64,000 bases of DNA from Phlyctochytrium arcticum (GCA_025602905.1 JAHLKI010000008.1:620001-684000); one strand, 5' to 3'; positions 9,348 to 21,934 are shown, counted from the first letter of the stretch. Notes: generated from the sequence alone by a model not told the origin. Translations and numbers: made by a program.

Positions 9348-11570
9348 ATGCCTGACCATTACCAGTACACACCCCTACGCACTCTCCTCACAACCTCAAC
9401 AGGCCATGTCCAACTCGCCCGCCGCCGACGTTCAGCTCCTCCCAAAAGCCGCGAAGAAGTCGTTTGCCTAAAGACTGTATTATTGGGCGGTCTAGCCCCC
9501 GAGGACCGGCAGCGAGCTATGCGTGAAGGTAAAAACAAGTTCTTTTACATGCCAGGGTAAAAATCTTACTTTTGTTCATAAAGCGACAATTCTGGACCGT
9601 TTACCACCCCACCCCCACATTGTCGCATTCCGTGAAGCCTGGATGTCAAATGGGAATCTATTCATCGTATCCTCTTACGCCGGTACATACTCCTCCTGCC
9701 AAACTTTTGCGTTTTTTTTTTGGACTGATTTGGGGAGGATAGAGGGTGGTGACTTGGATGCGTATATCAAGGCACGGAAGGGCAATTTCTTGTCTGAATC
9801 GAAAATATGGGATTGGTGAGCGAGAGATTTATTTATGGATGAATACACTAGATGCTGAACGCGTGGGAAAATGGTTTTAGGGCGGGAGAGTTGATTTCGG
9901 CGCTACGACATTTGAAATTATATGGAGTGTTGCATCGGGATGTCAAGAGCAAGGTTTTCGTAGCCCTCGTCCTACCTCCCCACACATACATACCCCTAAC
10001 ACTTTCTCAAAGAACATTTTTATCACATCCACCTCCCACCTCATTCTGGGCGATTTCGGAATTTCCCGTGTCCTCCCTTCTTCCTCGTTATCCCGTGCAC
10101 CAGAAATTTTGGATGCACCCGAAGAAGAAGAGAATAACGACATGATGGCGCAAACGCCGGTTGGTACCCCGTTTTATTTGAGCCCGGAGGTTGCGAGTGG
10201 GGTCAAGTACGGGTTTAAAACGGATATTTGGGGGTTGGGGTAAGTTGTTCATCAACGAGGATAAACCGTACATGTACTCATTATTTATGACAGATGTGTT
10301 CTGGTAAGAGTCTCCTTGTAGAATGTTGACATGAGCTTTGAATGCTGAACCTGCAATAGTACGAATTAGCAACACTTTCCCACGCATTCGACGCTCCATC
10401 CCTCAAAGCCCTCATTCCACAAATTTTACGGGGTGATCCGTCAAGACCCATCCCATCTCATTTCTCGACGCCGTTCAAGGCCTTTGTCAGGAAATTGTTG
10501 ACGGTGGATGTGGTTGAACGACCGGGGATTGAGGAGTTGGAACATGATGGGAAGGGATGGAGGGTGAGAGAGAGTAGTACTATGATGACTAGGCGAGTGG
10601 GAGTTGAGCAGCAGCGTGGGAAGGGACGACCTACGTCGGTTGGTGTCCCACGACGGACCGTACCGGCGTCACCCAAGGAACAACCAAAACGGCCCGCATC
10701 GTGGTTCCCGTCACCGTCATGTAGAGCCGTACCTCCCGAGACACTCCCTCCATCACTCAAGGAAAAACCAAAACGACCCGCATCGTGGATTCTCCCGTCA
10801 TTGGCTGCACCCGCATGTAGAGCCGTACCCCCCGAATATGTCGTCGGACTCGTATCCAGTCCCGCCCTGCAGAGGGAACGACCCGGCCGCCCGACCAACA
10901 TGGAGAGTGATACCACCGAGCGAAAGAGTCCCTACCCGGTTAGATCCCAAGCACCTTCACCTCGGGAGCGGCCAATGCGGACGGGACCTTTACCGTTACG
11001 ACGAGCTGCAACCCATAAAGTGCGGAATGTGGTTGACCGGCAAAAGGAGGCCAAACATACTTCATTAAGTCAATTGTATCCCCCAATACAAAGTGACCAT
11101 GTAGTCGTGCCGCCCTCTCCCAAGATGACATGTATAGCCCCGCCCCGGACAGCCTCGCTCCCCAAACACCCTTTACTCACCTCACCAACCCGCGGCGGCA
11201 TCAAACCCCACCGATCATCCCCTTTACTCCCCACACCCAAACCCACCCCCCGCGACTCAATCTTTACCCGAATCGAATTTGCGAGATTGTACATTGAACA
11301 CCAAATCGGACTCGACAACTTTCTCTCTGTACGTCTTCCCCAACCTTCCATCATTCCCAAATTCTAACCCTTTTCCGCCAGCTCTACAAAACCGTCGAAC
11401 GGTCTCGGGCCAATGGAACACTTGGAACAATGAAAGAAGGACATACACAGCGACATGCCGTCAAGATGGTCCGGCAGTTATGTAAGTGGATATGGTGGTA
11501 GTGCTGGAATGATGTGTTGATGTTTTTTTTGGTAGTGGAATGCGAGTACAAGGCCTACGGGAATACTTGA
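9348..11570 (+). CDS. NEK-like (NIMA-related) protein kinase with a long basic proline-rich tail
   Basis: Nine exons give 588 residues: 9348-9528, 9584-9682, 9743-9815, 9881-9953, 10013-10239, 10294-10303, 10360-11328, 11382-11481 and 11536-11570. The kinase domain fills the first 285 or so residues. It has an ATP-site lysine in VVCLKTV, the catalytic loop GVLHRDVKSKNIF, the magnesium site GDFGISRVL, the P+1 loop VGTPFYLSPE, and FKTDIWGLGCVLYEL. The order and sequence best match NEK/NIMA-type mitotic and ciliary kinases. The glycine loop (LTTSTGHVQLA) is degenerate. The tail has two copies of a unit with KRPASW and CRAVPPE, then a C-terminal helical segment (LYIEHQIGLDNFL). One exon is only ten bases, and leaving it out would break the frame. 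Kinase identity is firm; the subfamily is likely. Confidence 0.85.
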
Positions 11571-11814
11571 TTGGAAGATTTTGGCGGAGGTTGGAAAAAT
11601 TGATTTTGGAAGGGGTTTTTGATAGAAAGTTTTACTGCTGCTGCTGAATAGATTTATATATAGGACGTGAATACATTCTTTATCGAGTTTTGTGATGGAG
11701 TGGTTTTGAAGATTGCCAGGAAAGATTGTCCAGATCGCTTTTATGTCACAGGCTTTTCCAAAGTCAACAAATCTTGACAATCTTGTCATCTTACTCTGGG
11801 AATACCCATAAATC

Positions 11815-13554
11815 ATGGCCGTAAGTTCACCCCAAACCCCCTCAAAACCCACCTTTAACTAAACCCACCCTTAGCCCCAAGAATACCGAGTCGAACATGA
11901 CACCATGGGCCAAGTCAAAGTCCCTGCCGACAAGCTCTGGGGCGCTCAAACCCAACGATCACTTTCCAACTTCAAGATTGGCGGGCCGGGGGATATCATG
12001 CCCATTGAGTTGATTCAGGCGTTTGGAGTATTGAAGAAGGCGGCGGCACGAGTGAATGTGGGCTATGGGTTGAGAAGAAGGAGTTGGGAGAGGCTGTTGA
12101 ACGGGCTGCTGATGAGGTGTGTGTTTATGTTGTAAAGATGTTGATCGTAAATTGATTTGGATGGGGATAGGTGATTGCCGAAAAGTGGAACGACCAGTTT
12201 CCTCTCGTAGTCTACCAAACCGGTTCCGGCACCCAAACCAACATGAACGTCAACGAAGTATTAGCCAACCGGGCCAACCAACTCCTCGGTGTAAAGGAAT
12301 TAGGCACCCAATCCCCTGTTCATCCCAATGATACAGTGAATATGTCGCAATCCTCCAACGACTCGTTTCCTACTGCGATGCATATTGCCGCGCGTGTGGC
12401 GGTTGACAAGAATTTGATTCCATCCTTGAAACGCCTACATGCGTGTCTGGACAAGAAAGCGAAAGAATGGGATTCGATCATCAAGATTGGACGGACGCAT
12501 ATGATGGATGCGGTGCCCCTAACATTAGGCCAAGAGTTTTCGGGGTATACCACGCAGATTGCGTATGCGATCCAACGCGTCGAAAACACCATTCCGAGGA
12601 TTAGGATGTTGGCCCAAGGGGGTACGGCTGTAGGCACTGGACTGAATACCCGAGCTGGATTTGATGTCAAAGTTGCGGCGGAAATTTCCAAAATCACAGG
12701 ACTGGAGTTTATTACTGCGCCCAATAAAGTAAGTCATTTTCCATTCCTTTCTTTCACCTAGAAAACTCTGATCGATTTTTGGGTAGTTTGAAGCACTAGC
12801 CGCCCACGACGCGTTAGTCGAATTAAGCGGCGCATTGAATGTTTTAGCAGTCTCGCTTATGAAAATTGGCAATGACGTTCGGTTCCTCGGATCAGGCCCC
12901 CGGTGCGGGTTGGGTGAACTCCACCTACCCGAAAACGAGCCCGGATCGTCCATCATGCCTGGCAAGGTACATATAGCGTGTTTATAGGGGGTGTGGTGTT
13001 ATAGCTGAAATTCTTGGATTTATAGGTTAACCCGACACAATGCGAGGCACTCACAATGGTCTGCGCTCAAGTCATGGGAAACAATGTTGCAGTCACGGTT
13101 GGTGGGTCCAATGGTCATTTCGAGGTACGTCCCCATCCACCCACCTCCCCACACCCCACCTAACACTACGACAGCTAAACGTCTTTAAACCCGTCATAAT
13201 CCGCAACGTCCTCCACTCCATTTCCCTTTTGTCGACCGCCATGGACTCGTTCCGGGAGAACTGCTTGGAGGGTACGACACCTGTCGAATCCCGAATCAAA
13301 GAACTGGTTGAGAAGAGTTTGATGTTGGTCACGGCGTTGAATCCAAAAATTGGATATGAGAGTACGTATCGTTGTAAGAGTTTTTTTTTGGTTTCACAAG
13401 GCCTGATGTTTTGGTAGATGCGGCAAAAGTGGCCAAAAAGGCGTTCAAGGAAGGAACGACTCTGAAGGAGGCGGCGGTACAGTTGGGGTTGCTGACTGAA
13501 AAGCAGTTTGATGAGTGGGTTCGGCCGGCGGATATGTTGGGGCCTAAACTGTAG
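11815..13554 (+). CDS. Fumarate hydratase, class II (apparent one-base frameshift)
   Basis: Fumarase converts fumarate and water to L-malate. Exons begin at 11815-11820, then 11875-12116, 12171-12728, 12787-12966, 13026-13124 and on to a stop at 13552-13554. Family signatures are [50 protein letters not shown] and [13 protein letters not shown], so active-site residues are all present. Exons 1 and 2 together are 248 bases, one short of a whole number of codons. The shift maps to about 12070-12074, where the expected TTGGAG reads TTGAG. Reading resumes in the right frame as [15 protein letters not shown]. Either a base is missing from the sequence or the gene is broken. No mitochondrial presequence is visible before the conserved start, so this looks like a cytosolic form. 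Confidence 0.9.
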
Positions 13555-13679
13555 TTTGGTAGCAACCATTTCAATTTAGAGTGAGTAGCATCCGTAGGCA
13601 GCAAAATAGCATTTGTGTATTTGCAATATATTAGTGGGTATCAAATAACGTGATTCACGGTGTAAGTGACATTATTTTC

Positions 13680-15627
13680 TCAGGCAATGCTAACTACCAC
13701 CGACTTGACCTCTATTTATAAAATGGTCAGTAAAAACACCCAAAATTAAGAAGTGATGTAAACTTACGGGTATACTCCCTCAATCCATATTCGCCTAATT
13801 CACGTCCAATACCCGACTGTTTGAATCCCCCAAAGGGTAATTGCGGCAGCGTCACTTTTAGCAACCAAACAGTCAGATAACTCACCCACCCCATATAAAA
13901 ACAGAAATAACGTACCGTTGTAGCAATTCACCCAGATATTACCGGCTTTCAACCCTTTCTCCATCCGTACAGCGCGTTTCAGGTCCGAAGTATGGACGGC
14001 AGCCGCAAGGCCATACTCGGAATCATTGGCGAGTGCCAGGACTTCTTCTTCGCTTTCAAAAGGGACCAGACACGCAACCGGCCCAAATATTTCTTCCTTG
14101 TAGATTCGCATGGTGGGTTGCACGTTTGTGAATAGGGCGGGGGAGAGGAAGTATCCTGGTGTATCCGGAGGGGATGTACCGCCGTGGGCTAAATGGGCAC
14201 CTTCGGAAATACCGATGGAAATGTAGTCTGTAACGGTGGAGAATTGGGAAGAGTCGACTAGGGGACCGAATGTGGTGGATGGGTCACGGGGGTTACCGAG
14301 TTTGGCTTCCTTCATCTACATATTACGGTATTAGATCCGTGTCGTAATGGCAAAAACGATAAGAGTTTACCTTTTGGATAAACGATTGGACAAACCGGTC
14401 ATAAATCCCCTGTTGGACAAAGACTCTCGAGCCCGCACAACAATTCTGTCCCAAGTTTTCATAAATCCCCCCAAAACATGCCTCCACCGCACTCTCCAAC
14501 TCCGCATCGTCAAACACGATATTGGGGCTTTTACCACCCAGTTCCAGCGTCACTTTCTTGAGATTGGATTCGGCGGCCATAATAAGGATTTGGCGGCCTA
14601 CAGCGGTTGACCCCGTGAAGGCCACTTTGGAAATGGAGGGGTGTCGGGCAATGCGTTCGCCACAGGGACGGCCGTGGCCGGAGAGGATGTTGGCTACACC
14701 AGGTGGGAAGCCGGCTTGGCGGATGAGATTGGCGACGTAGAGGGCACTTAGGGGGGTTTTCTCTGATGTCTGGATAGGGTTTTAGATACTAAGCGTAAGT
14801 TAGACGTGGGCATACTACCTTCATGACTACGGTATTCCCACAAGCCAGCGCGGGGGCCAATTTCCAAGCCTGCATCGACAACGGATAGTTCCACGGAATA
14901 ATCTGTCCGACGACACCCATGGGTTCGACGCGGGTATAGGTATGATAATTAGGGTCAATGTCGAGGACTTGACCAGCAATTTTATCGGCCCAGCCTGCAT
15001 AATACCGGTAGACGTCACTGACAGATTGGACATCTCCCAGAGCGTCCTTGACGGGTTTGCCATTGTCGAGGGATTCGAGATGGGCGAGGTTTTGGGAGTG
15101 AGAGTCAATCAAGTCTGCGAGGGTCCAAAGGAGTTTGCCGCGGTCTGCTGCGGGGAGTCTGTTTCGATGAATGATATCCATCAGTTTTGCAGTTTTACTT
15201 GAAGAAGATGTAAAGACCCAGCACATACCTTTGCCATGCGGGTAATGCCGTTTGGGCAGCCTCAACGGCCCGATCCACATCTTCCGCCCCGGCTTCTTGC
15301 ACATCCGTAATGACTTTTCCCGTTGATCTGGGTTCACATCAACTTTCCGTACTCTACGCGACGAATGATTGAAAAAACAACGTACGGATCGACAGTCTCA
15401 AATGTCTTTCCACTTGACGAAGGGACAAACTCGTTGTTGATGAAGAGACCCGTTTCGAGCGTCCAGGATCGGCCGTGGAGATCAATGGTTTTCCGTAGTA
15501 GCGACATGGGTGCGGGTGTGATTGATATGTATCGGCGGTGAAAGTAGGTTGAGGTATGTATGGTCGAGTGCCGGGTTTTCAGTGCGAGACGGGTGCGCAG
15601 GGAGTGTCGGAAAGCCAGCCCTGGCAT
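13680..15627 (-). CDS. NAD(P)+-dependent aldehyde dehydrogenase, probably mitochondrial
   Basis: The enzyme oxidises aldehydes to acids. Minus-strand exons run from an ATG at 15627 to a stop at 13680-13682, joined by GT-AG introns. Recognisable blocks in order are [60 protein letters not shown] with the catalytic Glu, [13 protein letters not shown] with the catalytic Cys, and [13 protein letters not shown]. The C-terminal exon reads [20 protein letters not shown], then [10 protein letters not shown]. The first 40 or so residues are rich in Arg, His, Ser and Thr without acidic residues, a mitochondrial presequence type. An internal MSLL start at residue 41 could give a shorter cytosolic form. 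Length and order match fungal Ald4/Ald5-type enzymes; substrate and cofactor preference cannot be read from sequence. Confidence 0.93.
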
Positions 15628-16102
15628 TTCTTTTCAGTCTACCTTCTTCTTCTTCTCTTTCTTCTCCTTCTTCTTTGCGATGTCTATGATAGATGTCTTT
15701 TACAATTCCTAGCTAAGATCTCTTGCTAATTTCCAAGATTCCTTCGATCCGTGGAATCCTGGAAATGTGACGTACAGTCAACAAACATTTTTTTTGGAAA
15801 TGGAAACTGCAGTTTTTTCTCAAAGTTTTTTTTTATAAAATATAAAAGCGTGCTATAGAGACTCTTTTTCCCTCTCCTTATTTTTTTTCCTATTGCTATT
15901 CCTACTTTCATATATATAGCAGGAAAGTCTTGACTTTTGAGTAGATCCTTCATCCAAAGAGTTTCCAGCATAAAGGGACACTCTGGTCATACTGCGGAAC
16001 CTCGGAGTTAGATCCCCCGACTCGAAGATCGTGCTTTTTACCACCGATTGATTTATCACTGGAAAAAAAGGAGATTTTCAGACGACGAGAGGAGAGCAGC
16101 CC
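15628..16102. other. Divergent intergenic region with a CT-rich tract
   Basis: A pyrimidine-rich run of CTT/TTC units lies at about 15641-15677, just upstream of the aldehyde dehydrogenase start. T-rich tracts at about 15785-15850 and 15880-15895 follow. This is probably the shared promoter of the dehydrogenase and the plus-strand gene at 16103. No coding signal is seen. Confidence 0.5.
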
Positions 16103-18883
16103 ATGTATTCCTTTTTCGCAAACACTCTGGGTGGTGGGGCAACGGCGGCTCCCCCGGCTCCCATATCTACCCGCCCAACCACAAGCGGCCATCAGATCAA
16201 CAACAACAACACTCACAACAACGACAACGACGACTCTGAAAGTGTTCTGGGGCCCGTGCAGACTTCTTTGAGGTCGTCTAGGACAAGTACCGGTAGCGAT
16301 CGGACAAGACAGCAGAGCAGTGGTGCCCCCCGCTCGGTTGACAGGGCCTTTGTGGAGGTGGAGGAAGACGCCGCAATAGACCAAGAAGACTCCGACTCCG
16401 ACTCGGACTCTTCCTACGAGTATTCATCAACCTCACACTCAAGTCGCAGCTCGGAATCTGGATCTGAAGTCTCCCTTTCATCATCCTATTCGGACGGCGC
16501 AGGGACCAACGCAACCGCCAGTGAATCCGACGAGGAAACTTTTCTTTCGGCTCAAGACATCTCAGAGTCTCTCCAAGAGTTGATTCAACAGTCTTTGGAA
16601 CAGGGAACAGAGTTTCAAGTCCCGAGACCACCCGCCCGACCATATCTTGTGGGCATGCCGCCGCTTTATACCAGGGAGATGATAGGCCATGATTTGAGTG
16701 ATGATTTGGATGCTGATTTGAGTGAGAGTGAGAGTGTGCATGTGCAAAAGAAGAAGGAGGTTGTTTCTGATTTAAAGACATCACATCCGCAACGCGATTC
16801 CCTGCGCCATGATGGTAAGCATCTGACTAGTGTCCTCCCACGTACGATGGGCTAACATGAAGAAATAGTCCTCAGAGCCCGACTAGCCGAGCTAGTCCTC
16901 ACCCTCGAATTTGCATCATCCTACGGCGCAAAAGCACATACCCTGAGTGCCGCTTCCCTCCATGCCATCTCCAAAACCAACCACCATCTCGCCCCATCCG
17001 TCCCCGCCGACTTTCCCGGCCCATCCAACCTCCCACCCCTCACTCGTGCCCTCTACGTCCGCCTCCTTCGTAACCTTCCTTTAATCGCCGGACACGGACC
17101 CAAATATCTCCAAGGAATCGACAAATTTGTCGAAAACGAGTTTTTGACGGTCGTCGGAACCTGGATGCGGGCTACCAAGTTTGACGTCCTGAGCTTTATG
17201 ATTCACTACGTAACGCTATTTAGTCATTTGAAGAATGAGGCGTGGTTTGGACATGACGGGCAAGTGGTTGACGTGCCCGACACGTATACCCCGCCAGCCA
17301 TGCCCCCTTCGTCACGATATACCGACTTGACATCCTTCCATCGCGCATCCTTACCCTGCGGGGGAACGTTTCGGTTGGGCAAACGAGCGGTCGACGAGTC
17401 TTTAAACGATAGCCAGGACATGGCAAAGATTATCTCACTTCGGGAACTCAAGGCCCGTGAATTCAACAATGCGTGGCGAAATGTGATGCGGGCTGGATGT
17501 TCATTGTGCCGTGACGCCCATGGTCAACACTCAGAACTCATGTCCTCATCAAATCAACCTGGTATTTTTACGAAGGATGACGAATGGGCCGCTGCATTTT
17601 GGACAGTTGCGGCCTCAACTCCTGATTTGGACCAGTTGCCCGGGGCCAGCAAAGAATTCTTTTACGCCCTCACCAATGCCCTGGCCCACACCATAGACAA
17701 TATTCTGGATGACGACGACTGGCGCCAAAAGTTTGCGAGTATCTGGCGACGATTACCCGTCACCATCATGCTAACTTCCCTCCGACTCATCAACCCGATT
17801 CCATTCATTGAACGCGTCATTAAATTATTCTGCTGGAAACCACCAGGAATGTATTCTCTCCTCCAAAAAATCGGTACAATGATTTGCGCCATTGACAAAA
17901 CCAAATCCCAGCTTCGTGATCTTTCCGTGCTTATCCACCCCACCAAACGCGCCGCAATCGATCGTGCCGTCGACACTGCATTCAACGAATGGGTCAACCA
18001 GCCCGTCATGGGCGTCTCATCACAGGATTCGCCAGCGGTTGTTGAAAAGTTTTTGAGAGCGAGTGGGGAACGCTGTCTATGTCCCGGCAAAGAAATCGCA
18101 GAGACTGACCTAGCTTACACCAAACTCTCTATCCGCAAACGCGAAAAAGAGGATTTGGTCACCTTACTCGGTTCTCCAACCTTTACCGCCTTTATCCGCC
18201 ATATATCCCACGTCTTTCCCCCTTTACTATCCGAAATCTGGACATGCATCGATTTCGCGAGTTTGATGTCCAAACTCGTCGAGTGTATTACCAATATCCT
18301 TGAGGCATTGGCGGCGTATGATAAAGCTCCACCGGGGACGGATCGGGAAGTGCTTTATCGTCAAGTCGTGGGGAATGTCTACAAGGCCCTCTTACCATTC
18401 ATCAAAGCAGCCTGGCCACTCATCCACGCCGTTGCAAAGAAACCGGAGAGTGGCCCAGCAGGTCTCCGACCCCTCATCAACCATTTATTCAGAGATATGA
18501 TTGAACCCCCTACATCCCCCACTGACGCACTTCCCATCTTGGATCTGGGTAAAGACGCGTCAAACATGTTGAAGAGGTTGAGTGAAGATGAGAGGGACCA
18601 ACTGTGGAATGAAGTGGATGAGGTTGTACGGCATTTGGAAGGGGCGAGTGATCCCCGACAGTGGCCGGTTGGAGAAGTGCTGGAGGGCAAAGCAGTGGGC
18701 ATTTATTGGGGGGATGTTGTGGGTGAATTCGCTGGGCGGCCTGATGATGATGATGATGATGAGGATGAGGATGTAACGAGTCAAACCCCGCCACCGGCTT
18801 ATTCCGCTGCTACCACGACCGTACCACCCCCAGTATCTGTCGTTGTCGTTGAAGAAGAGTATGGGATTTTAGATGTAGACTAA
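16103..18883 (+). CDS. PXB/DUF3818-like domain protein without a recognisable PX domain
   Basis: Two exons (16103-16814 and 16869-18883) give 908 residues. The first 240 are low complexity: Asn/His runs, then an acidic Ser/Asp/Glu region. From about residue 240 the protein is mainly helical. Segments such as RALYVRLLRNLPL and IWRRLPVTIMLTSLRLINP, followed by FIERVIKLFCWKPPGMYSL and LLQKI, resemble the PX-associated (PXB, DUF3818) region of fungal PX proteins. In those proteins a conserved NP motif and a 'LF-x-PxG-x-SLLQ' motif occur together. No phosphoinositide-binding PX domain with its RRYxxF-type motif is visible. The C-terminus has an Asp/Glu run, then PPPAYS. A role in membrane traffic is suggested only by the family link. 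Confidence 0.6.
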
Positions 18884-18959
18884 TTCCCCTTTTAATGTAG
18901 TTTTCTGTCGCGTCCCTCCATATATGTAGAGGCCTTAGTTATTTTCATGTAATAAACCC

Positions 18960-20209
18960 ACGCGTCCTAGCAACAGCCCCAACGTGTCCTAGTATTCAAC
19001 ACTACTCCCCCAGAACACATAGTGTTGTCGAGTCTCTGGTTATTCCTTTAATCTGTAATTCTCTTCCCCTCCTTCCCGCCATCACGCGTTTCCACCCAGT
19101 ACACTGTACGCGTCCTACCCAAGATACGAGAATACATTGTTGTGGATATCAGAATACACGGTTCTCCTCTGATATCTTTTAACCGGTAGTTTCTCTGTCG
19201 CGTAAGCTATATACCCCAAGTAAACCCCATCGCGCGTTTCAAGGAGGCAAGATGATATATCCCAAAGCAATTCCCGCCCCCAAGTCTCATAGTCAAGCAC
19301 CGCGTTTCAACCTGAGCTGGGCCCAGCGTTCGTTTCCCACAGTGCATGTACGCGTCGCAAATATGATACCCACCACATCTCCGCGACCGAAAATAACGCG
19401 TCGACGCGACGCGGAATCCCAAACGCGTCGCGCGTTGCGTGACTGTTCCACTCACGTGATCGGACAATATCGCCTAAAATAGCCTAAAAATTGCGCGTCA
19501 CGCTCAGAGTTTTTTTCCGGGCGTCCAAAAAGCGCAGCAGCCACGGAACGGACGCGACACTCTTTTTTTTTTCCCAGTCTCCTCCTTTGCTTTCCTCCCA
19601 TCCCCACCATCCCCAGCGAGATTGCGAGATTGGCTATTTATTCCTTTCGCTGACCCTTGCCGGCGGACCTACTTTCCTACTTTCCCTACTCTACACACAC
19701 CTACCGACCTCGGTCTGAGGGTTCCTGCGCGTGTTTTTGACGGCATTTCCCTCACCTCCATCCCCCCAAACAACCCGGTTTCTCCACCACTCGATTCACG
19801 CGTACGACGAGCACTCAAAGACGACGACGTTAACGACGGCGACGAGTTAGTACGGCTTTGCTTTGCTTTGTGGAGTTTCAACCGTTTCTTTCCATATTCT
19901 ATTCTCTGGTCCGAGCGCGCGCGTGTCTTACTCGGGCAACGACGACGACGACGAACCAACGCGCAAACGGCTACTACGGGAATATCCTGCTAGTGACTTA
20001 CGCGTAGAACGACGCGCAGGGACAAGACTTTTCAAGCAGTCTGACTGCCCCATATATAACGCGTCAAACGACAAGTAAACAAGGGACTCTGGTATCCCAG
20101 TGCGCCTGACAACTCATTGGGATCCTTTGATTCACGCGAAAACAACCAGTTTTTATCGTCAAGCCTTTTACTCTGCTTATTGGAGTTGATAGCACCCAGT
20201 TACACGCGT
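18960..20209. promoter_or_regulatory. Cluster of ten ACGCGT (MCB) palindromes upstream of the APSES-GATA gene
   Basis: Exact ACGCGT sites begin at 18960, 19084, 19108, 19350, 19396, 19423, 19798, 20000, 20059 and 20204. By chance one site per 4,096 bases is expected, so about 0.3 in this span. Near-matches such as GCGCGT and ACGCGA are also common, and a CACGTG box is at 19453-19458. ACGCGT is the target of Mbp1-class APSES factors. The gene downstream encodes such a domain, so feedback control is a natural inference. The stretch between the upstream stop (18883) and the ATG (20243) has no convincing gene. Confidence 0.7.
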
Positions 20210-20242
20210 CGGTCTTTTTTCCTCCCCCACCAAGTTTAAACG

Positions 20243-21934
20243 ATGGCCCCTCCACCAGGCATCCGCGCGGCATCCTACAGCGGTGTACGCGTCTACGAGA
20301 CGAGTTGTCGCGGTCTCCCCGTCATGCGTCGCGTCGCTGACGCTTACATCAATGCGACTCAAATCCTGCGCGCTGCCGGTCTGCCCAAACCCCAACGCAC
20401 AAAGATTCTCGAACGGGACGTGACGGGCGGCGTGCATGAAAAAGTTCAGGGCGGGTACGCTGGTTTCCAAGGAACATGGATCCCGTTGGATAGTGCGCGG
20501 TTGTTGGCCAGAGCTCACGGCATTGAACAGGATTTGGAGACGTTTCTGGCGTTTGTGCCGCAACCCGGTGATGAAGAATTGCCAGCTAAAGAAAAACGGA
20601 AACGTCCCACCGTCATTACTGCAACAGCCGCTTCATCCGCGTCATTGTCTGCCATTCAACGGGCCCATCAGGGCGAAGATCCTACACCCATCACACCCTC
20701 GGGCAGCAAATGGGGAACTCCCACCAGTGCCACCGGCCCTTCTTACCCACCCTCGTCTGACGATGAAGAGCCCGAAGAAGGGGAAGTGATGGAATTGACG
20801 GCCCCCGGAACCCCCGAATCCCGACGAACCACCACCATGTCACTGCGACCTCCCGGCTCCCGCACCAAACGACGCGTCACGTATCCGGGCGAAGACGAGG
20901 ATGATGTCGAGAGTTTGAATGGAGCAAGTGGCTCTCAATTCTCGTCTCCCTCCAAGCGCGCCCGACGTACCCTGAGCCCTTTTTCTCGCGGTGCTAGCCC
21001 GGCTGTGTCCTTGTCGGGTATCAACACGATTTGTGGCCCATCCACGAATGATGTCACCAAATCAGTTGCGGCTTTCACCAACACCAACAACAACAACACT
21101 AATAATAATAACAAAGCCGCATCTTCTTCTCCGCGTCCCTCGTCCTTTTCCCGCGATAAGACGCCGCCTCATGCGGGCAAGCGCTGTGAAGGCTGCGGTG
21201 TGACGTCGACTCCTCAATGGCGCCGTGGTCCATCCGGTAAACGCACCTTATGCAATGCATGTGGAGTCAAATGGTCCTTTGGACGGCTCAATACCAAGAA
21301 TGGCGGCAAGAACAGTCTGGCGAGCGGGCCGGATGAAGATTACTCGGATGAATCAGACCTGATGGATCAAATGGATTTGGCGGATGTCGGGGATTTGGTC
21401 TCGGAGGCTTCACCTTTACGATTACCAACGACGGCGACTACAGGAGTACATGGCGAGAAATTGGCGACGCAAGTCAAGCAATTGAAACGCCGGTTGCGGG
21501 ATTCGGAGCGGGGCCGAAAACGGTTGCGCGAGATTCTGGAAGAGGCTGCCTTGACGGATGATCCCAACGGTGATGTGCTTGACGCGACCTATGGTGGTGA
21601 TCGATCCGCCGCCGCTGTTGCTGCCGCCGCAACCCTGTCCCGAGCTGCAACGTCAGCACTTGTCAAGTCTGCTGCCAAACCCATCTACTACACCCCCATT
21701 TCGCCCTTTTCCTCGTACCCCGCATCTTCCGTAGGCGGTGGCGCCGACGATTCGCGTTCAGAGTCGGAAGAGGACAGCGAATCCGAGGCAGATCAGCAGT
21801 CGGCCCATGAAGCCATGGTTGTTCGCCGGTTTTTACGAGCCGTCAAGCAGAACCGCGCGCGGATGGAGTATAACATTTCGCGAATGAGGCTGGATCGGGA
21901 GTGGATGCGGAGTGGGCCCGGAGTTGAAGTCTGA
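20243..21934 (+). CDS. APSES (Mbp1/Swi4-type) plus GATA zinc finger transcription factor
   Basis: A single exon encodes 563 residues. Residues about 10-105 form an APSES/KilA-N DNA-binding domain of the MBF/SBF class: YSGVRVYE, then [15 protein letters not shown], then [19 protein letters not shown] long disordered middle follows, with acidic, Ser-rich and Asn-rich stretches. Residues 315-340 form a GATA-type finger, C-x2-C-x18-C-x2-C, with [21 protein letters not shown] basic helical segment (about 405-430) and a Ser/Glu-rich part precede a final basic helix. Known Mbp1/Swi4 proteins carry ankyrin repeats in this position and none are seen here. The APSES half predicts binding to ACGCGT-like sites, which are packed upstream. 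Both domain calls are firm. The combined function is inference. Confidence 0.92.
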   Translation: MAPPPGIRAASYSGVRVYETSCRGLPVMRRVADAYINATQILRAAGLPKPQRTKILERDVTGGVHEKVQGGYAGFQGTWIPLDSARLLARAHGIEQDLETFLAFVPQPGDEELPAKEKRKRPTVITATAASSASLSAIQRAHQGEDPTPITPSGSKWGTPTSATGPSYPPSSDDEEPEEGEVMELTAPGTPESRRTTTMSLRPPGSRTKRRVTYPGEDEDDVESLNGASGSQFSSPSKRARRTLSPFSRGASPAVSLSGINTICGPSTNDVTKSVAAFTNTNNNNTNNNNKAASSSPRPSSFSRDKTPPHAGKRCEGCGVTSTPQWRRGPSGKRTLCNACGVKWSFGRLNTKNGGKNSLASGPDEDYSDESDLMDQMDLADVGDLVSEASPLRLPTTATTGVHGEKLATQVKQLKRRLRDSERGRKRLREILEEAALTDDPNGDVLDATYGGDRSAAAVAAAATLSRAATSALVKSAAKPIYYTPISPFSSYPASSVGGGADDSRSESEEDSESEADQQSAHEAMVVRRFLRAVKQNRARMEYNISRMRLDREWMRSGPGVEV

